From a virus: a stretch of DNA of 20,250 bases. Location of the stretch: positions 1 to 20,250 of IMG/VR virus record IMGVR_UViG_3300044737_000014; one strand, given 5' to 3'. Below, piece after piece: positions 1-5,566 of this stretch (its first letter is position 1; each line of letters opens with the position of its first letter). A program made the translations under genes and the position numbers. Under the pieces are notes generated by a model. It saw only the letters and a list, made by a program, of their open reading frames with translations, ran no database searches and was not told the DNA's origin.

Positions 1-60
1 ATCGCGGCTCTGACGATGTACATCGCCGGTTTCCGGCCTTTGAATTTGCACAAGAATCCC

Positions 61-135
61 GGACGCATAGCTCAGCGGGAGAGCGTTCCCTTCACACGGG
101 AGAGGTCCAAGGTTCGATCCCTTGTGCGTCCACCA
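61..135 (+). tRNA. tRNA-Val (anticodon CAC)
   Basis: A full cloverleaf can be folded by eye. The acceptor stem GGACGCA pairs with TGCGTCC, the D stem is GCTC/GAGC, and the anticodon stem TTCCC/GGGAG has one G-U pair. The anticodon loop TTCACAC gives anticodon CAC, which reads GUG (valine). The T stem is CAAGG/CCTTG with loop TTCGATC. The discriminator A and the CCA end are encoded. All segments add up to 75 bases. It is the only + strand gene in the window, and its 3' end faces the prophage. tRNA 3' ends are classic targets of tyrosine-recombinase integration, so this gene probably marks the insertion site. Confidence 0.96.
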
Positions 136-136
136 G

Positions 137-162
137 AAAGCCCTTGATCTATTGGGCTTTTT
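137..162 (+). terminator. Intrinsic terminator of the tRNA-Val transcript
   Basis: A 7-bp perfect stem, AAAGCCC (137-143) with GGGCTTT (154-160), has a 10-base loop and runs straight into a short T tract (158-162). It starts two bases after the encoded CCA end, which fits a rho-independent terminator for the tRNA. Confidence 0.8.
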
Positions 163-183
163 CAATCTCGCAATTTTCGAACC

Positions 184-220
184 TTGCAGTAACTCGGCAG
201 AACGTTGCAGCAACTCGGCA
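184..220. repeat. Tandem 16-bp direct repeat beside the tRNA (possible integrase arm sites)
   Basis: TTGCAGTAACTCGGCA at 184-199 is repeated as TTGCAGCAACTCGGCA at 205-220, with one mismatch and a 21-bp period, two helical turns. The second copy lies in the small palindrome GTTGCAGCAAC. Such short repeats about 50-85 bp from a tRNA end are typical of arm-type sites for a phage integrase or excisionase. That role is inferred only from position and spacing. Confidence 0.55.
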
Positions 221-296
221 CAGGATGTTGTGAACTATTGGTGAGGTCCGTTCGCGGATTGTCCCCCGACCATCCCGAGATCATGGCGAAGTGCGG

Positions 297-321
297 GATG
301 CCCGGGTTAAGCCCGGGCATC
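297..321 (-). terminator. Strong palindrome just after the last prophage gene; likely 3' stem-loop
   Basis: GATGCCCGGG (297-306) pairs perfectly over 10 bp with CCCGGGCATC (312-321) around a 5-base loop. It lies four bases beyond the stop codon of the last minus-strand gene. It has no T tract, so it is not a textbook rho-independent terminator. It may stabilise the transcript end or act with Rho. The sequence also resembles the GC-rich palindromic elements common in Bradyrhizobium and Rhodopseudomonas. An alternative stem, CATCCCG (271-277) with CGGGATG (294-300), shares four bases with it, so the two are mutually exclusive. Confidence 0.5.
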
Positions 322-325
322 AGTT

Positions 326-700
326 TCACGCAGCTTCGGTGTTGGCCGTAACCGCATCCGCCGTCGCCTGACCGCTGGCGATAGCCTTGGCGGCGATGGC
401 ATCCATGGTATCGCTCAGGGTTTGCAGCTTCGCAGGATCGACGCCGGCAGACGCGAGTTGCGCCTTGAGGTCCAAAATCGTCTTGGCGTTGGCCGTCACG
501 ATGGCAATGATCGAGGCATCGAGATCGGTATTCTTGGTCACCTGCGCCAGAGTGGCGTCGGCTTTGGCTTGGAGGTCGTCGATGGCTGACATGATGGTTT
601 CCAGTCTGTTGAGGATGAGCGCGCCTTGATGTTTCAGTTCAGCAGCCCATGGCGGCGGCTCGTTGCTCCATGAGACGTGATGGTGGATGTCGAAGCGCAT
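326..700 (-). CDS. Phage-associated coiled-coil protein, unknown function
   Basis: A 124-residue protein. I chose the ATG at 700 because it overlaps the stop of the upstream gene by one base (TGATG); an upstream extension in the same frame reads as Arg-rich shadow sequence. The N-terminus (MRFDIHHHVSW) is followed by a hydrophilic, Ala-rich helical segment from about residue 35 to the end, with heptad-like spacing (LNRLETI, IDDLQAKAD, ILDLKAQLASAG) and the tail AVTANTEAA. No signal peptide or membrane segment is seen. Short Ala/Thr-rich coiled-coil proteins of this kind are frequent near the ends of rhizobial prophage late operons, but I know of no assigned role. It is the last gene of the train and is followed by a strong palindrome. 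It could be a minor virion or accessory protein. Confidence 0.75.
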   Translation of the reverse strand: MRFDIHHHVSWSNEPPPWAAELKHQGALILNRLETIMSAIDDLQAKADATLAQVTKNTDLDASIIAIVTANAKTILDLKAQLASAGVDPAKLQTLSDTMDAIAAKAIASGQATADAVTANTEAA

Positions 701-876
701 CAGAGCTTGCCGAGCAGCAGCAGGACCAGCAGCACGACAACGATCAGGCCAAGCCCGCCGCCGCCGTAATAGCCGGTGCCGTAGAAAAATTGAGGCGGAC
801 GCACGCCTCCCCAGGGGATCAGGCCGCCGAGCAACGCGATGACGAGAATAATCAGGATGATGGTTCCGAGTGACAT
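700..876 (-). CDS. DUF3309-like small membrane protein
   Basis: A 58-residue protein. It begins MSLGTIILIILVIALLGGLI, has a central Trp/Tyr/Gly stretch (PWGGVRPPQFFYGTGYYGGG), and ends in a second hydrophobic run (LGLIVVVLLVLLLLGKL). This hairpin of two membrane segments around a Gly/aromatic loop matches what I recall of the DUF3309 family of alphaproteobacteria, whose function is unknown. The ATG at 876 has a good ribosome binding site (AAGGA, about 8 bases upstream). Its TGA shares one base with the next gene's ATG, so the two are probably translationally coupled. DUF3309 genes are normally chromosomal, so this may be a cargo (moron) gene, or a small membrane protein used in lysis. Both are inferences. 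Confidence 0.85.
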   Translation of the reverse strand: MSLGTIILIILVIALLGGLIPWGGVRPPQFFYGTGYYGGGGLGLIVVVLLVLLLLGKL

Positions 877-1051
877 TTGGTTTCCTTTCTTCGCAGTTCA
901 GCCCGTTTGCAGCGGGCGTTCTTCGTGGCGTCCCTGCTTGGTCGCGAAGGATCGTGCCGCCGGCGCCCGCGCGCTTCACAGAAAGTACCGATTTTTTTTT
1001 GTTAACCCTCACAAAACGCCCCCCCCTTGATCTGGGAAATTTCTGCGCCGG
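877..1051 (-). other. 175-bp non-coding gap with homopolymer tracts; possible promoter region
   Basis: No supported reading frame crosses this gap. It holds a run of nine T (992-1000) and a run of eight C (1019-1026), with GTTAAC (1001-1006) between them, and a small stem GCCCG/CGGGC (901-905 with 913-917). Read on the minus strand, an AT-rich patch precedes the DUF3309-like gene by more than 100 bases. I cannot define convincing -35/-10 boxes. It is the only gap over 40 bp inside the gene train that lacks the CGGTGCGTTG motif, which suggests the last two genes form a separate unit. Confidence 0.4.
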
Positions 1052-1372
1052 TCATGAACGTTCACCGATCAAGCCCCTGCCGAGACGCAGATCGTGGATG
1101 TCGACCCCGACGGATGCGAGCACTTGAGCTTGGGTATTCTGTCTGACTTCGATCACCGCGAGGCGCTCGTTCACGGATCTGTTGTCCCGCATCGTTTCTT
1201 CGACGGAATTGAGGCGGGTCTCGATCACGGTAAACTTGCCGTTCATCGTTTCGGTGTTGAGGTCGATCCTATTCGTCAGCTTGTTGAACGCCGTCACGAA
1301 GGTGATGAGCGCAACACAAAGCGAGATGACGGACGTCAGGTTGATCGAGAGGTCGATGGAGACTCCGGACAT
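1052..1372 (-). CDS. Membrane-anchored coiled-coil protein of the lysis region
   Basis: A 106-residue protein. The ATG at 1372 overlaps the upstream gene's TGA by one base. A long in-frame extension to 1828 is Arg/Cys-rich shadow sequence and was discarded. One hydrophobic segment near residues 11-27 (LTSVISLCVALITFVTAF) is followed by a long polar helix with heptad spacing (LTNRIDLNTETMNGKFTVIETRLNSVEETMRDN, then ERLAVIEVRQNTQAQVLASVG). An N-terminal anchor plus coiled coil is the plan of XhlA-like proteins and of inner-membrane spanins. I see no diagnostic motif to choose between them. Its place downstream of the holin-like and lipoprotein genes supports a lysis or envelope role, but this is inference. 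Confidence 0.75.
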   Translation of the reverse strand: MSGVSIDLSINLTSVISLCVALITFVTAFNKLTNRIDLNTETMNGKFTVIETRLNSVEETMRDNRSVNERLAVIEVRQNTQAQVLASVGVDIHDLRLGRGLIGERS

Positions 1373-1596
1373 CAATCCGCCGCATCGTCGTCCGCAACGG
1401 CGGCATCGATCTGGTTGCGCAGCGCGGTTTCGCGAGCCTGCAGCGCGAACCGTTGCTCGGTCGACAGCGGCTGGTGTTTCACCACGATCTGCAAGGCATC
1501 GGCGACAAACGGCTTTGCGTCGAGGCCAAGCTCGAGGGTCTGCTTGGCGACCGAAAGCACAAGCTGCACATCGGCCAGAATTTGGGCTGCGTTCAT
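1372..1596 (-). CDS. Small hypothetical protein of the lysis region
   Basis: A 74-residue, acidic, largely helical protein (MNAAQILADVQLVLSVAKQT at the start, VADDDAAD at the end). The ATG at 1596 has a strong ribosome binding site (AAGGAG, about 5 bases upstream) lying in the nine-base gap after the lipoprotein gene. The end overlaps the next gene by one base. No signal peptide, membrane segment or cysteine is seen. The middle part (STEQRFALQARETALRNQID) looks like an amphipathic helix. I do not recognise a family with a known function. Tight coupling on both sides suggests it is made together with the membrane-anchored coiled-coil protein downstream. Confidence 0.8.
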   Translation of the reverse strand: MNAAQILADVQLVLSVAKQTLELGLDAKPFVADALQIVVKHQPLSTEQRFALQARETALRNQIDAAVADDDAAD

Positions 1597-1605
1597 GGTC
1601 GCTCC

Positions 1606-2016
1606 TTAGAGGCTGATGCCGTTGTCGGAAATGATCTGCTTGACCGCGGCAATGGCGGTCTGCAGGGCTTGCCATGCCGCGGCGGCCCCGGTGGCGTTGC
1701 CGGAATCGATCTGCGCCTGCGTGGCGGCGAAAGCCTTGGCAGCCTGCCGGTCGGCATCGCGCATCCGCCTGAGCAGCGCCTTGTCGTGGCAGCGGTTGGC
1801 GGTCGATATCGTGGTTCCCGGCGCACACCGCGGCATCACGGCATAGGCCTTCAGCGCCACCAGCGCGGTGGCGTCATAGCTGGCGCGGGTGGCATCGAGG
1901 CCGTTCTGCGAGACGGTGAAGTTCGCGGCAACGTCGAAGGCCTGCTGCACCGTGCTGAGGGTGGCGCAGCCGGCGAGCGAGACGGCCAGCGTGAGGGCGA
2001 GGAGTATCCGTTTCAC
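1606..2016 (-). CDS. Phage lipoprotein (possible outer-membrane lysis component)
   Basis: A 136-residue protein starting at a GTG that overlaps the upstream stop codon (GTGA, 4 bp). A strong ribosome binding site (AAGGAGGTG) lies at the right distance, so this start is well supported over a longer frame reaching 2394. The N-terminus KRILLALTLAVSLAGC is a clear lipoprotein signal, with lipobox LAGC and lipidated Cys17. The mature part is Ala-rich and mostly helical, with two further cysteines in RCAPG and NRCHD that could form a disulfide. In phage lysis clusters a lipoprotein next to a holin is often an outer-membrane spanin, but this one is longer than typical Rz1 proteins and not Pro-rich. 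The export prediction is firm and the spanin role tentative. Confidence 0.8.
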   Translation of the reverse strand: MKRILLALTLAVSLAGCATLSTVQQAFDVAANFTVSQNGLDATRASYDATALVALKAYAVMPRCAPGTTISTANRCHDKALLRRMRDADRQAAKAFAATQAQIDSGNATGAAAAWQALQTAIAAVKQIISDNGISL

Positions 2017-2300
2017 TTGAGCACCTCCTTGGTGGGAACGTCGGGACCGGCCGCAGAGGCCGGGGTGATGGTCTTGCTGAACCACGTTCTCATGACCCAG
2101 GTGGCGATACCCTGCACCGCCTGAATGCCGGTCACGATCTCGACCTGTACCTCGACCGGAATGTTGACCTTGCCGCCGGTCAGGAACACCAGCGCCGACG
2201 CAGCTATGCCAACAGCCTGCGTCCAGTTGATCTTGCTCGACCACGCCGACTGCACGTCGACCTGCGCGACGGTGGTGGTGAGTTTGTCTGTGGTGGACAT
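2013..2300 (-). CDS. Putative holin (two membrane segments)
   Basis: A 95-residue protein. The ATG at 2300 follows a GGGAG ribosome binding site; an in-frame ATG at 2351 would add a Pro/Arg-rich leader and was rejected. After a polar N-terminus (MSTTDKLTTTVAQVDVQSAW) come two hydrophobic stretches, about residues 26-44 (WTQAVGIAASALVFLTGG) and 53-75 (VEIVTGIQAVQGIATWVMRT), then a basic/polar tail. Size, two helices and location directly after the fibre region agree with a class II holin, matching the place of T7 gene 17.5. The second segment is only moderately hydrophobic, so another small membrane protein is possible. The stop overlaps the lipoprotein gene by 4 bp. Confidence 0.6.
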   Translation of the reverse strand: MSTTDKLTTTVAQVDVQSAWSSKINWTQAVGIAASALVFLTGGKVNIPVEVQVEIVTGIQAVQGIATWVMRTWFSKTITPASAAGPDVPTKEVLK

Positions 2301-2348
2301 GCCTGATCTCCCGTTTCGGGGAGACAATGGAGGGCTGTGGGGAAGTCG

Positions 2349-2358
2349 CAACGCACCG
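2349..2358 (-). promoter_or_regulatory. Recurring intergenic motif CGGTGCGTTG, copy A
   Basis: In the 65-bp gap before the holin-like gene, the coding strand reads GGCGGTGCGTTGC seven bases after the TAG of the preceding gene. The same 10-bp core occurs in three other gaps of this operon. The core begins 58 bases upstream of the holin-like ATG. Its function is unknown; a promoter or operator is the simplest guess. Confidence 0.55.
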
Positions 2359-2365
2359 CCGTCCG

Positions 2366-2578
2366 CTAGTCCTTCGTCGCGGGCTTCGGCTCAAGCTCTT
2401 TGATGCGCGCCTGTGCTGCCGTTAGCTGATTGCGGAGCGCGGCAATCTCATCGGCGCGCTGTTCGGCATTGCCGATGCACTGGCCTAAAGCGAGCGAGAT
2501 GCGGTCGATCGCCGCCTGCTGGGCAAAGGCCGGCGAAGTGATCGCCAGCAGAACGACTGCGAAAATGATCCTCACCAT
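2366..2578 (-). CDS. Small exported or anchored coiled-coil protein (spanin-like candidate)
   Basis: A 70-residue protein. The ATG at 2578 lies within the last codons of the fibre gene (7-bp overlap), with GAGG about 10 bases upstream. The N-terminus MVRIIFAVVLLAITSPAFAQ is a signal peptide, with likely cleavage after AFA, or an uncleaved anchor. The rest is a polar coiled coil (ADEIAALRNQLTAAQARIKELEPK) with one cysteine (Cys34). A hydrophobic N-terminus plus periplasmic coiled coil right after the fibre resembles an inner-membrane spanin, though it is short for that. If the signal is cleaved, it would be a free periplasmic protein. The gene is real by coupling and composition; the function is a guess. 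Confidence 0.7.
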   Translation of the reverse strand: MVRIIFAVVLLAITSPAFAQQAAIDRISLALGQCIGNAEQRADEIAALRNQLTAAQARIKELEPKPATKD

Positions 2579-5523
2579 GCGGGGATATACCTCGTCGTTC
2601 CGTTGTCGTCATAGGGCAGCCATTTGGTCGGGTTGCCGGCGGCGGGCGCATTCGTCAGCGTGCCTGCCGCAGCCGCGGCGCCGTTGCTCAGCGAAGTCTT
2701 GGTGCGCATCAGGAAGCTGGCGCTGTTGGTGTAGATCAGACCCGCGCCGGGATCGGACGTTGAGCCGATCGACAAGCCGCCGCTTGCGGAAAACCGCGCC
2801 GTCTCAGCACTGCCGCCCGCCGCGAATTTGATGGTTCCGGCGGCGTTGTCCGACATGATGACGAAGCCGGCCGCGGTGCCGCGCACCATGCCGTCGCCGT
2901 TCGCGCTTGCGCCATAGCTTTTGTTGGTGCCGTTCTGCTGGAACGTCAGCGCGCCCGCGCTGGTGCTGAAGCTCGCCCCCGCCAAGGCGCTCGCCCCGGC
3001 GTTGGCGTTGGCCACCGACAGCAGATAGGCGTTGGCGTTGTCGCTCTTGCTCACCGACGCGGTGCTGACGCTAGCGTCTACGGCCGTAAACGTCGTGAAC
3101 GTCCCGGCGAGCGGAGTAGCCGCCCCGATCACCACGTTGTTGATCTGATTGCCGCCGCCGCTGACGGTGCCGCCCAACGTAAAGGCGTTGATCGTGGTCG
3201 CGGTCAGCGTGGCTACGGTTGAGGTCCCGGTAAAGGTCGGAGACGCCGTCGGGGCTCGCGTGGTGTCGGTCGGGTGAACGTGATCGCCGCGCGCGTAACG
3301 GGTTGACGTACCGACGGCAGCCGTCCCGTCAATCAGCGGTGTTGCGGATGCGGCCTGCCCGAGCACCATCGCCGTCGTGGCAATTTGCGTGGTGTTGGTG
3401 TCCACTGCCGCTGTGGGCGCCGCCGGCGTTCCGGTAAAGGTCGGGCTGGCGAGCGGCGCGCGGGACGTGTCCGTGGGATGTACGTGGTCGCCACGGGCAA
3501 AGCGCGTCGATGTTCCGACCGCTGCGGAGCCGTCCATCAAAGGCGTGGCCGACGCGGCTTGCGCCAGCACCATCGCGGTGGTCGCGATCTGCGTCGTGTT
3601 TGTGTCCACCGCGGCCGTCGGCGCGGCTGGCGTGCCTGTGAACGTCGGCGACGCAAGATTTGCCTTAAGCGCGGCGATGGCGTCGGCATAGGCCGTCGTC
3701 GCCAACTGCGTCGTGTTCGTGCCGGGGCTCGCCGTCGGGGCAGTGGGAACGCCCGTCAGCGCGGGTGAAGCCAGCGGCGCTTTGAGCGCCACATTGCCGT
3801 CGATCTTCTGGAACGCCGAGAGGATGGAATCGGTCGCGCTCACAGCGCCGGCGCCGCTCGCGAACGCGGTCAGCAGCTTTGCAATGACGGGCGCGTTGTT
3901 GATTGTCGGATTCGGGTATGTGCCCGCCAGATCGCCGCCAGCCGCGCCCGTAGGGGCCGCGCCGGTGATGACGACGCTGGACGCCGCGGTGACCTGGCCC
4001 TTGGCGTTGACCGTGAACTGCCCGACATGGGTGCCGTCGCCGAACGTGCCGGTGTTGCTGTTCACCGTGGCAAAGGTCACCGCGCCGGTCGAGGCCAGCG
4101 TGGCGTCGCCGCTCAACGTCTTTGGCGCGGGATCGGCGCCGGACTGCCCGATGCGGATTTGCCCCGCCGCAACCAGTGAGATCGAGGGCGAGTTGCCTTC
4201 CGTCGTGATGTTGGTGCAGTTCGACGGGTTTGCGATCTTGGTCGTGATCGTTCCGCCGCCACTGCCCCCCATCCTGTTGCCGGTAATGCTGCCGCCGTCG
4301 ACGGCGGTGGTGCAGTTGATGGCAATATTGAGAAAATCAAAATCGTTGCCGCCGATAAAGATGCCCTTGGAGGCATTCAGCGAGATTCCGTTGGTGAGAT
4401 TGCCGGTATCCCCGGCAATCCTGTTGCCGATAAATGTGAAGCCGTTGGCCCACACGTCGATCCACGTCCCGCCGCCCACGCTGACGTCGCCGAACCAGTT
4501 GTTCTTCCACACCATCGCCTTGCACGGCAGGGTAGATATCGTCTGGAACGCCACGCCCAGTCCGCCGGGCGTCGCCTCGAAGGCGTTTTCTTCCAGCGTC
4601 CAGCTCTCGCCGCAACCTGAGATCGCCACGCCGTCGCCCAGCGAGAACCACGATTTCCTGATCGTCGCGACGGTGTTTTGCCCCGCAGTGACGCCGCCCA
4701 AAATCGCGGGCGCGCCGTGGTAGAAAAATGCCCCGTCAACCTTCGCATCGACGGTCTGCCCCATGTTGAGCAAGGTCGCGGTCCCGGTGCGGTTAGTGTC
4801 GGTGCCGAGGAAGCTCCCCTCGATGGTCGCGAATGCGCCCACCGTGACGCCGATATTGTTCGACGAGACATCGACAAGGCTGCCGGCGAACGATGCGCTG
4901 GAATATGTCAGGTGGACATTGATCAGGCCAAGGCCGACGATGCTCCGCGCGTCGATGTAGCGGGCGGCCGTCCCGGTATAGTTCAGCCGGGAAACGTTCT
5001 GGTTGGATACTCCCCCGTTCCCAGTCGCCCGGACCGGGCCCATGATCTTGACGTTCGGCTTATTGATCGTGACGGGACTGCTGTCGTTGCAGAACGATCC
5101 CTGCGGCAACCAGATCACGCCGCCTGCCGCCGGAAGATTTGCGAGTGTCGCCTGAATGATGCCGGCCTCGGGCGTGCCGTCGCATTTGAAGCCGATGTAT
5201 TGCGGCGTGACCGACGCGACGATTTCGCCCTTAAACGACGGCAGGTTTACGATCGGGGAGCCGGCGTGAATGTTGGTGGTGAGGGTGGTGATGCCGCCGC
5301 TGGCGCTGCGGAATTTCAGGATTTGCAGGGTCGGGGTGGTGGCGAACATCTGGTTCGCCAGTTGGTTGAACGTGATCGCCTGCCCGGGACCGGAATCGCC
5401 GGGCACTGCGCCGATCCGGCCGTAGACGGTGTGAAAAGGCAGGTTTGCAGGGGCGGCTTGCCCGAAGGCGCTGGCGGCAGCGGCGAGCCACAGGGCGGCG
5501 GCGGTAGCGAGGATGCGTTTCAT
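2572..5523 (-). CDS. Tail fibre / tailspike with beta-helix region and signal-like N-terminus
   Basis: A 983-residue receptor-binding protein. I chose the ATG at 5523; the frame also opens at a TTG (5559), but this would add PCSRP-type sequence before an obvious start. Residues 1-22 (MKRILATAAALWLAAAASAF) look like a secretion signal, which is odd for a virion protein. Residues about 98-433 are Gly/Asn-rich with repeated short strands (NAFEATPGGLGVAF, GNRIAGDTGNLTNGISL), as in right-handed beta-helix spikes. The linker GTYPNPTI is typical of phage fibres. Next come two 68-residue repeats with RGDHVHPTD, then a Ser/Ala-rich stalk and the C-terminus NGTTRYIPAW. No intramolecular chaperone domain is evident. 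It lies after the internal-protein genes, as T7 gene 17 does. Confidence 0.88.
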   Translation of the reverse strand: MKRILATAAALWLAAAASAFGQAAPANLPFHTVYGRIGAVPGDSGPGQAITFNQLANQMFATTPTLQILKFRSASGGITTLTTNIHAGSPIVNLPSFKGEIVASVTPQYIGFKCDGTPEAGIIQATLANLPAAGGVIWLPQGSFCNDSSPVTINKPNVKIMGPVRATGNGGVSNQNVSRLNYTGTAARYIDARSIVGLGLINVHLTYSSASFAGSLVDVSSNNIGVTVGAFATIEGSFLGTDTNRTGTATLLNMGQTVDAKVDGAFFYHGAPAILGGVTAGQNTVATIRKSWFSLGDGVAISGCGESWTLEENAFEATPGGLGVAFQTISTLPCKAMVWKNNWFGDVSVGGGTWIDVWANGFTFIGNRIAGDTGNLTNGISLNASKGIFIGGNDFDFLNIAINCTTAVDGGSITGNRMGGSGGGTITTKIANPSNCTNITTEGNSPSISLVAAGQIRIGQSGADPAPKTLSGDATLASTGAVTFATVNSNTGTFGDGTHVGQFTVNAKGQVTAASSVVITGAAPTGAAGGDLAGTYPNPTINNAPVIAKLLTAFASGAGAVSATDSILSAFQKIDGNVALKAPLASPALTGVPTAPTASPGTNTTQLATTAYADAIAALKANLASPTFTGTPAAPTAAVDTNTTQIATTAMVLAQAASATPLMDGSAAVGTSTRFARGDHVHPTDTSRAPLASPTFTGTPAAPTAAVDTNTTQIATTAMVLGQAASATPLIDGTAAVGTSTRYARGDHVHPTDTTRAPTASPTFTGTSTVATLTATTINAFTLGGTVSGGGNQINNVVIGAATPLAGTFTTFTAVDASVSTASVSKSDNANAYLLSVANANAGASALAGASFSTSAGALTFQQNGTNKSYGASANGDGMVRGTAAGFVIMSDNAAGTIKFAAGGSAETARFSASGGLSIGSTSDPGAGLIYTNSASFLMRTKTSLSNGAAAAAGTLTNAPAAGNPTKWLPYDDNGTTRYIPAW
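3250..3657 (-). repeat. Two tandem 204-bp repeats inside the fibre gene
   Basis: Unit 1 (3454-3657) and unit 2 (3250-3453) each encode 68 residues beginning LASPTFTGTPAAPTAAVDTN and ending DHVHPTDTxRAP. They differ at only a few residues (LAQ/LGQ, LMDGS/LIDGT, TRF/TRY, TSR/TTR). A diverged 39-residue half unit (LASPALTGVPTAP...) precedes them at 3658-3774. Synonymous differences are many, so the duplication is not very recent. The HVH element resembles the HxH metal-binding motif known from T4-type fibre tips. Confidence 0.9.
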
Positions 5524-5556
5524 GGGCCGGGAGCATGGCGAACGGGCCAATCCCAG

Positions 5557-5566
5557 CAACGCACCG
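5557..5566 (-). promoter_or_regulatory. Recurring intergenic motif CGGTGCGTTG, copy B
   Basis: The motif begins directly after the TGA of the internal-protein gene and continues as CGGTGCGTTGCTGG (5566 down to 5553). Its first base lies 43 bases upstream of the fibre ATG. Copy C has the same 14 bases and the same 43-base spacing. The fibre gene has no clear ribosome binding site, so this leader may matter for its expression. Confidence 0.6.

Noticed and set aside
25-37. GCCGG-TTT-CCGGC hairpin upstream of the tRNA
   Set aside because: The stem is only 5 bp and the following T content is weak; too little to call a terminator or promoter element.
184-220. CRISPR-like repeat pair near the tRNA
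   Set aside because: There are only two copies, with a 5-bp spacer and one mismatch; this does not fit a CRISPR array.
1606-2394. Extended start of the lipoprotein gene at 2394
   Set aside because: The extra 126 residues are a shadow of the holin-like gene; the GTG at 2016 has a strong ribosome binding site and opens a clear lipoprotein signal.
3713-4723. Long + strand open frame opposite the fibre gene
   Set aside because: It lies entirely antisense to the well-supported fibre gene, is Pro/Val/Ala-rich in the way GC-rich antisense frames are, and shows no domain.
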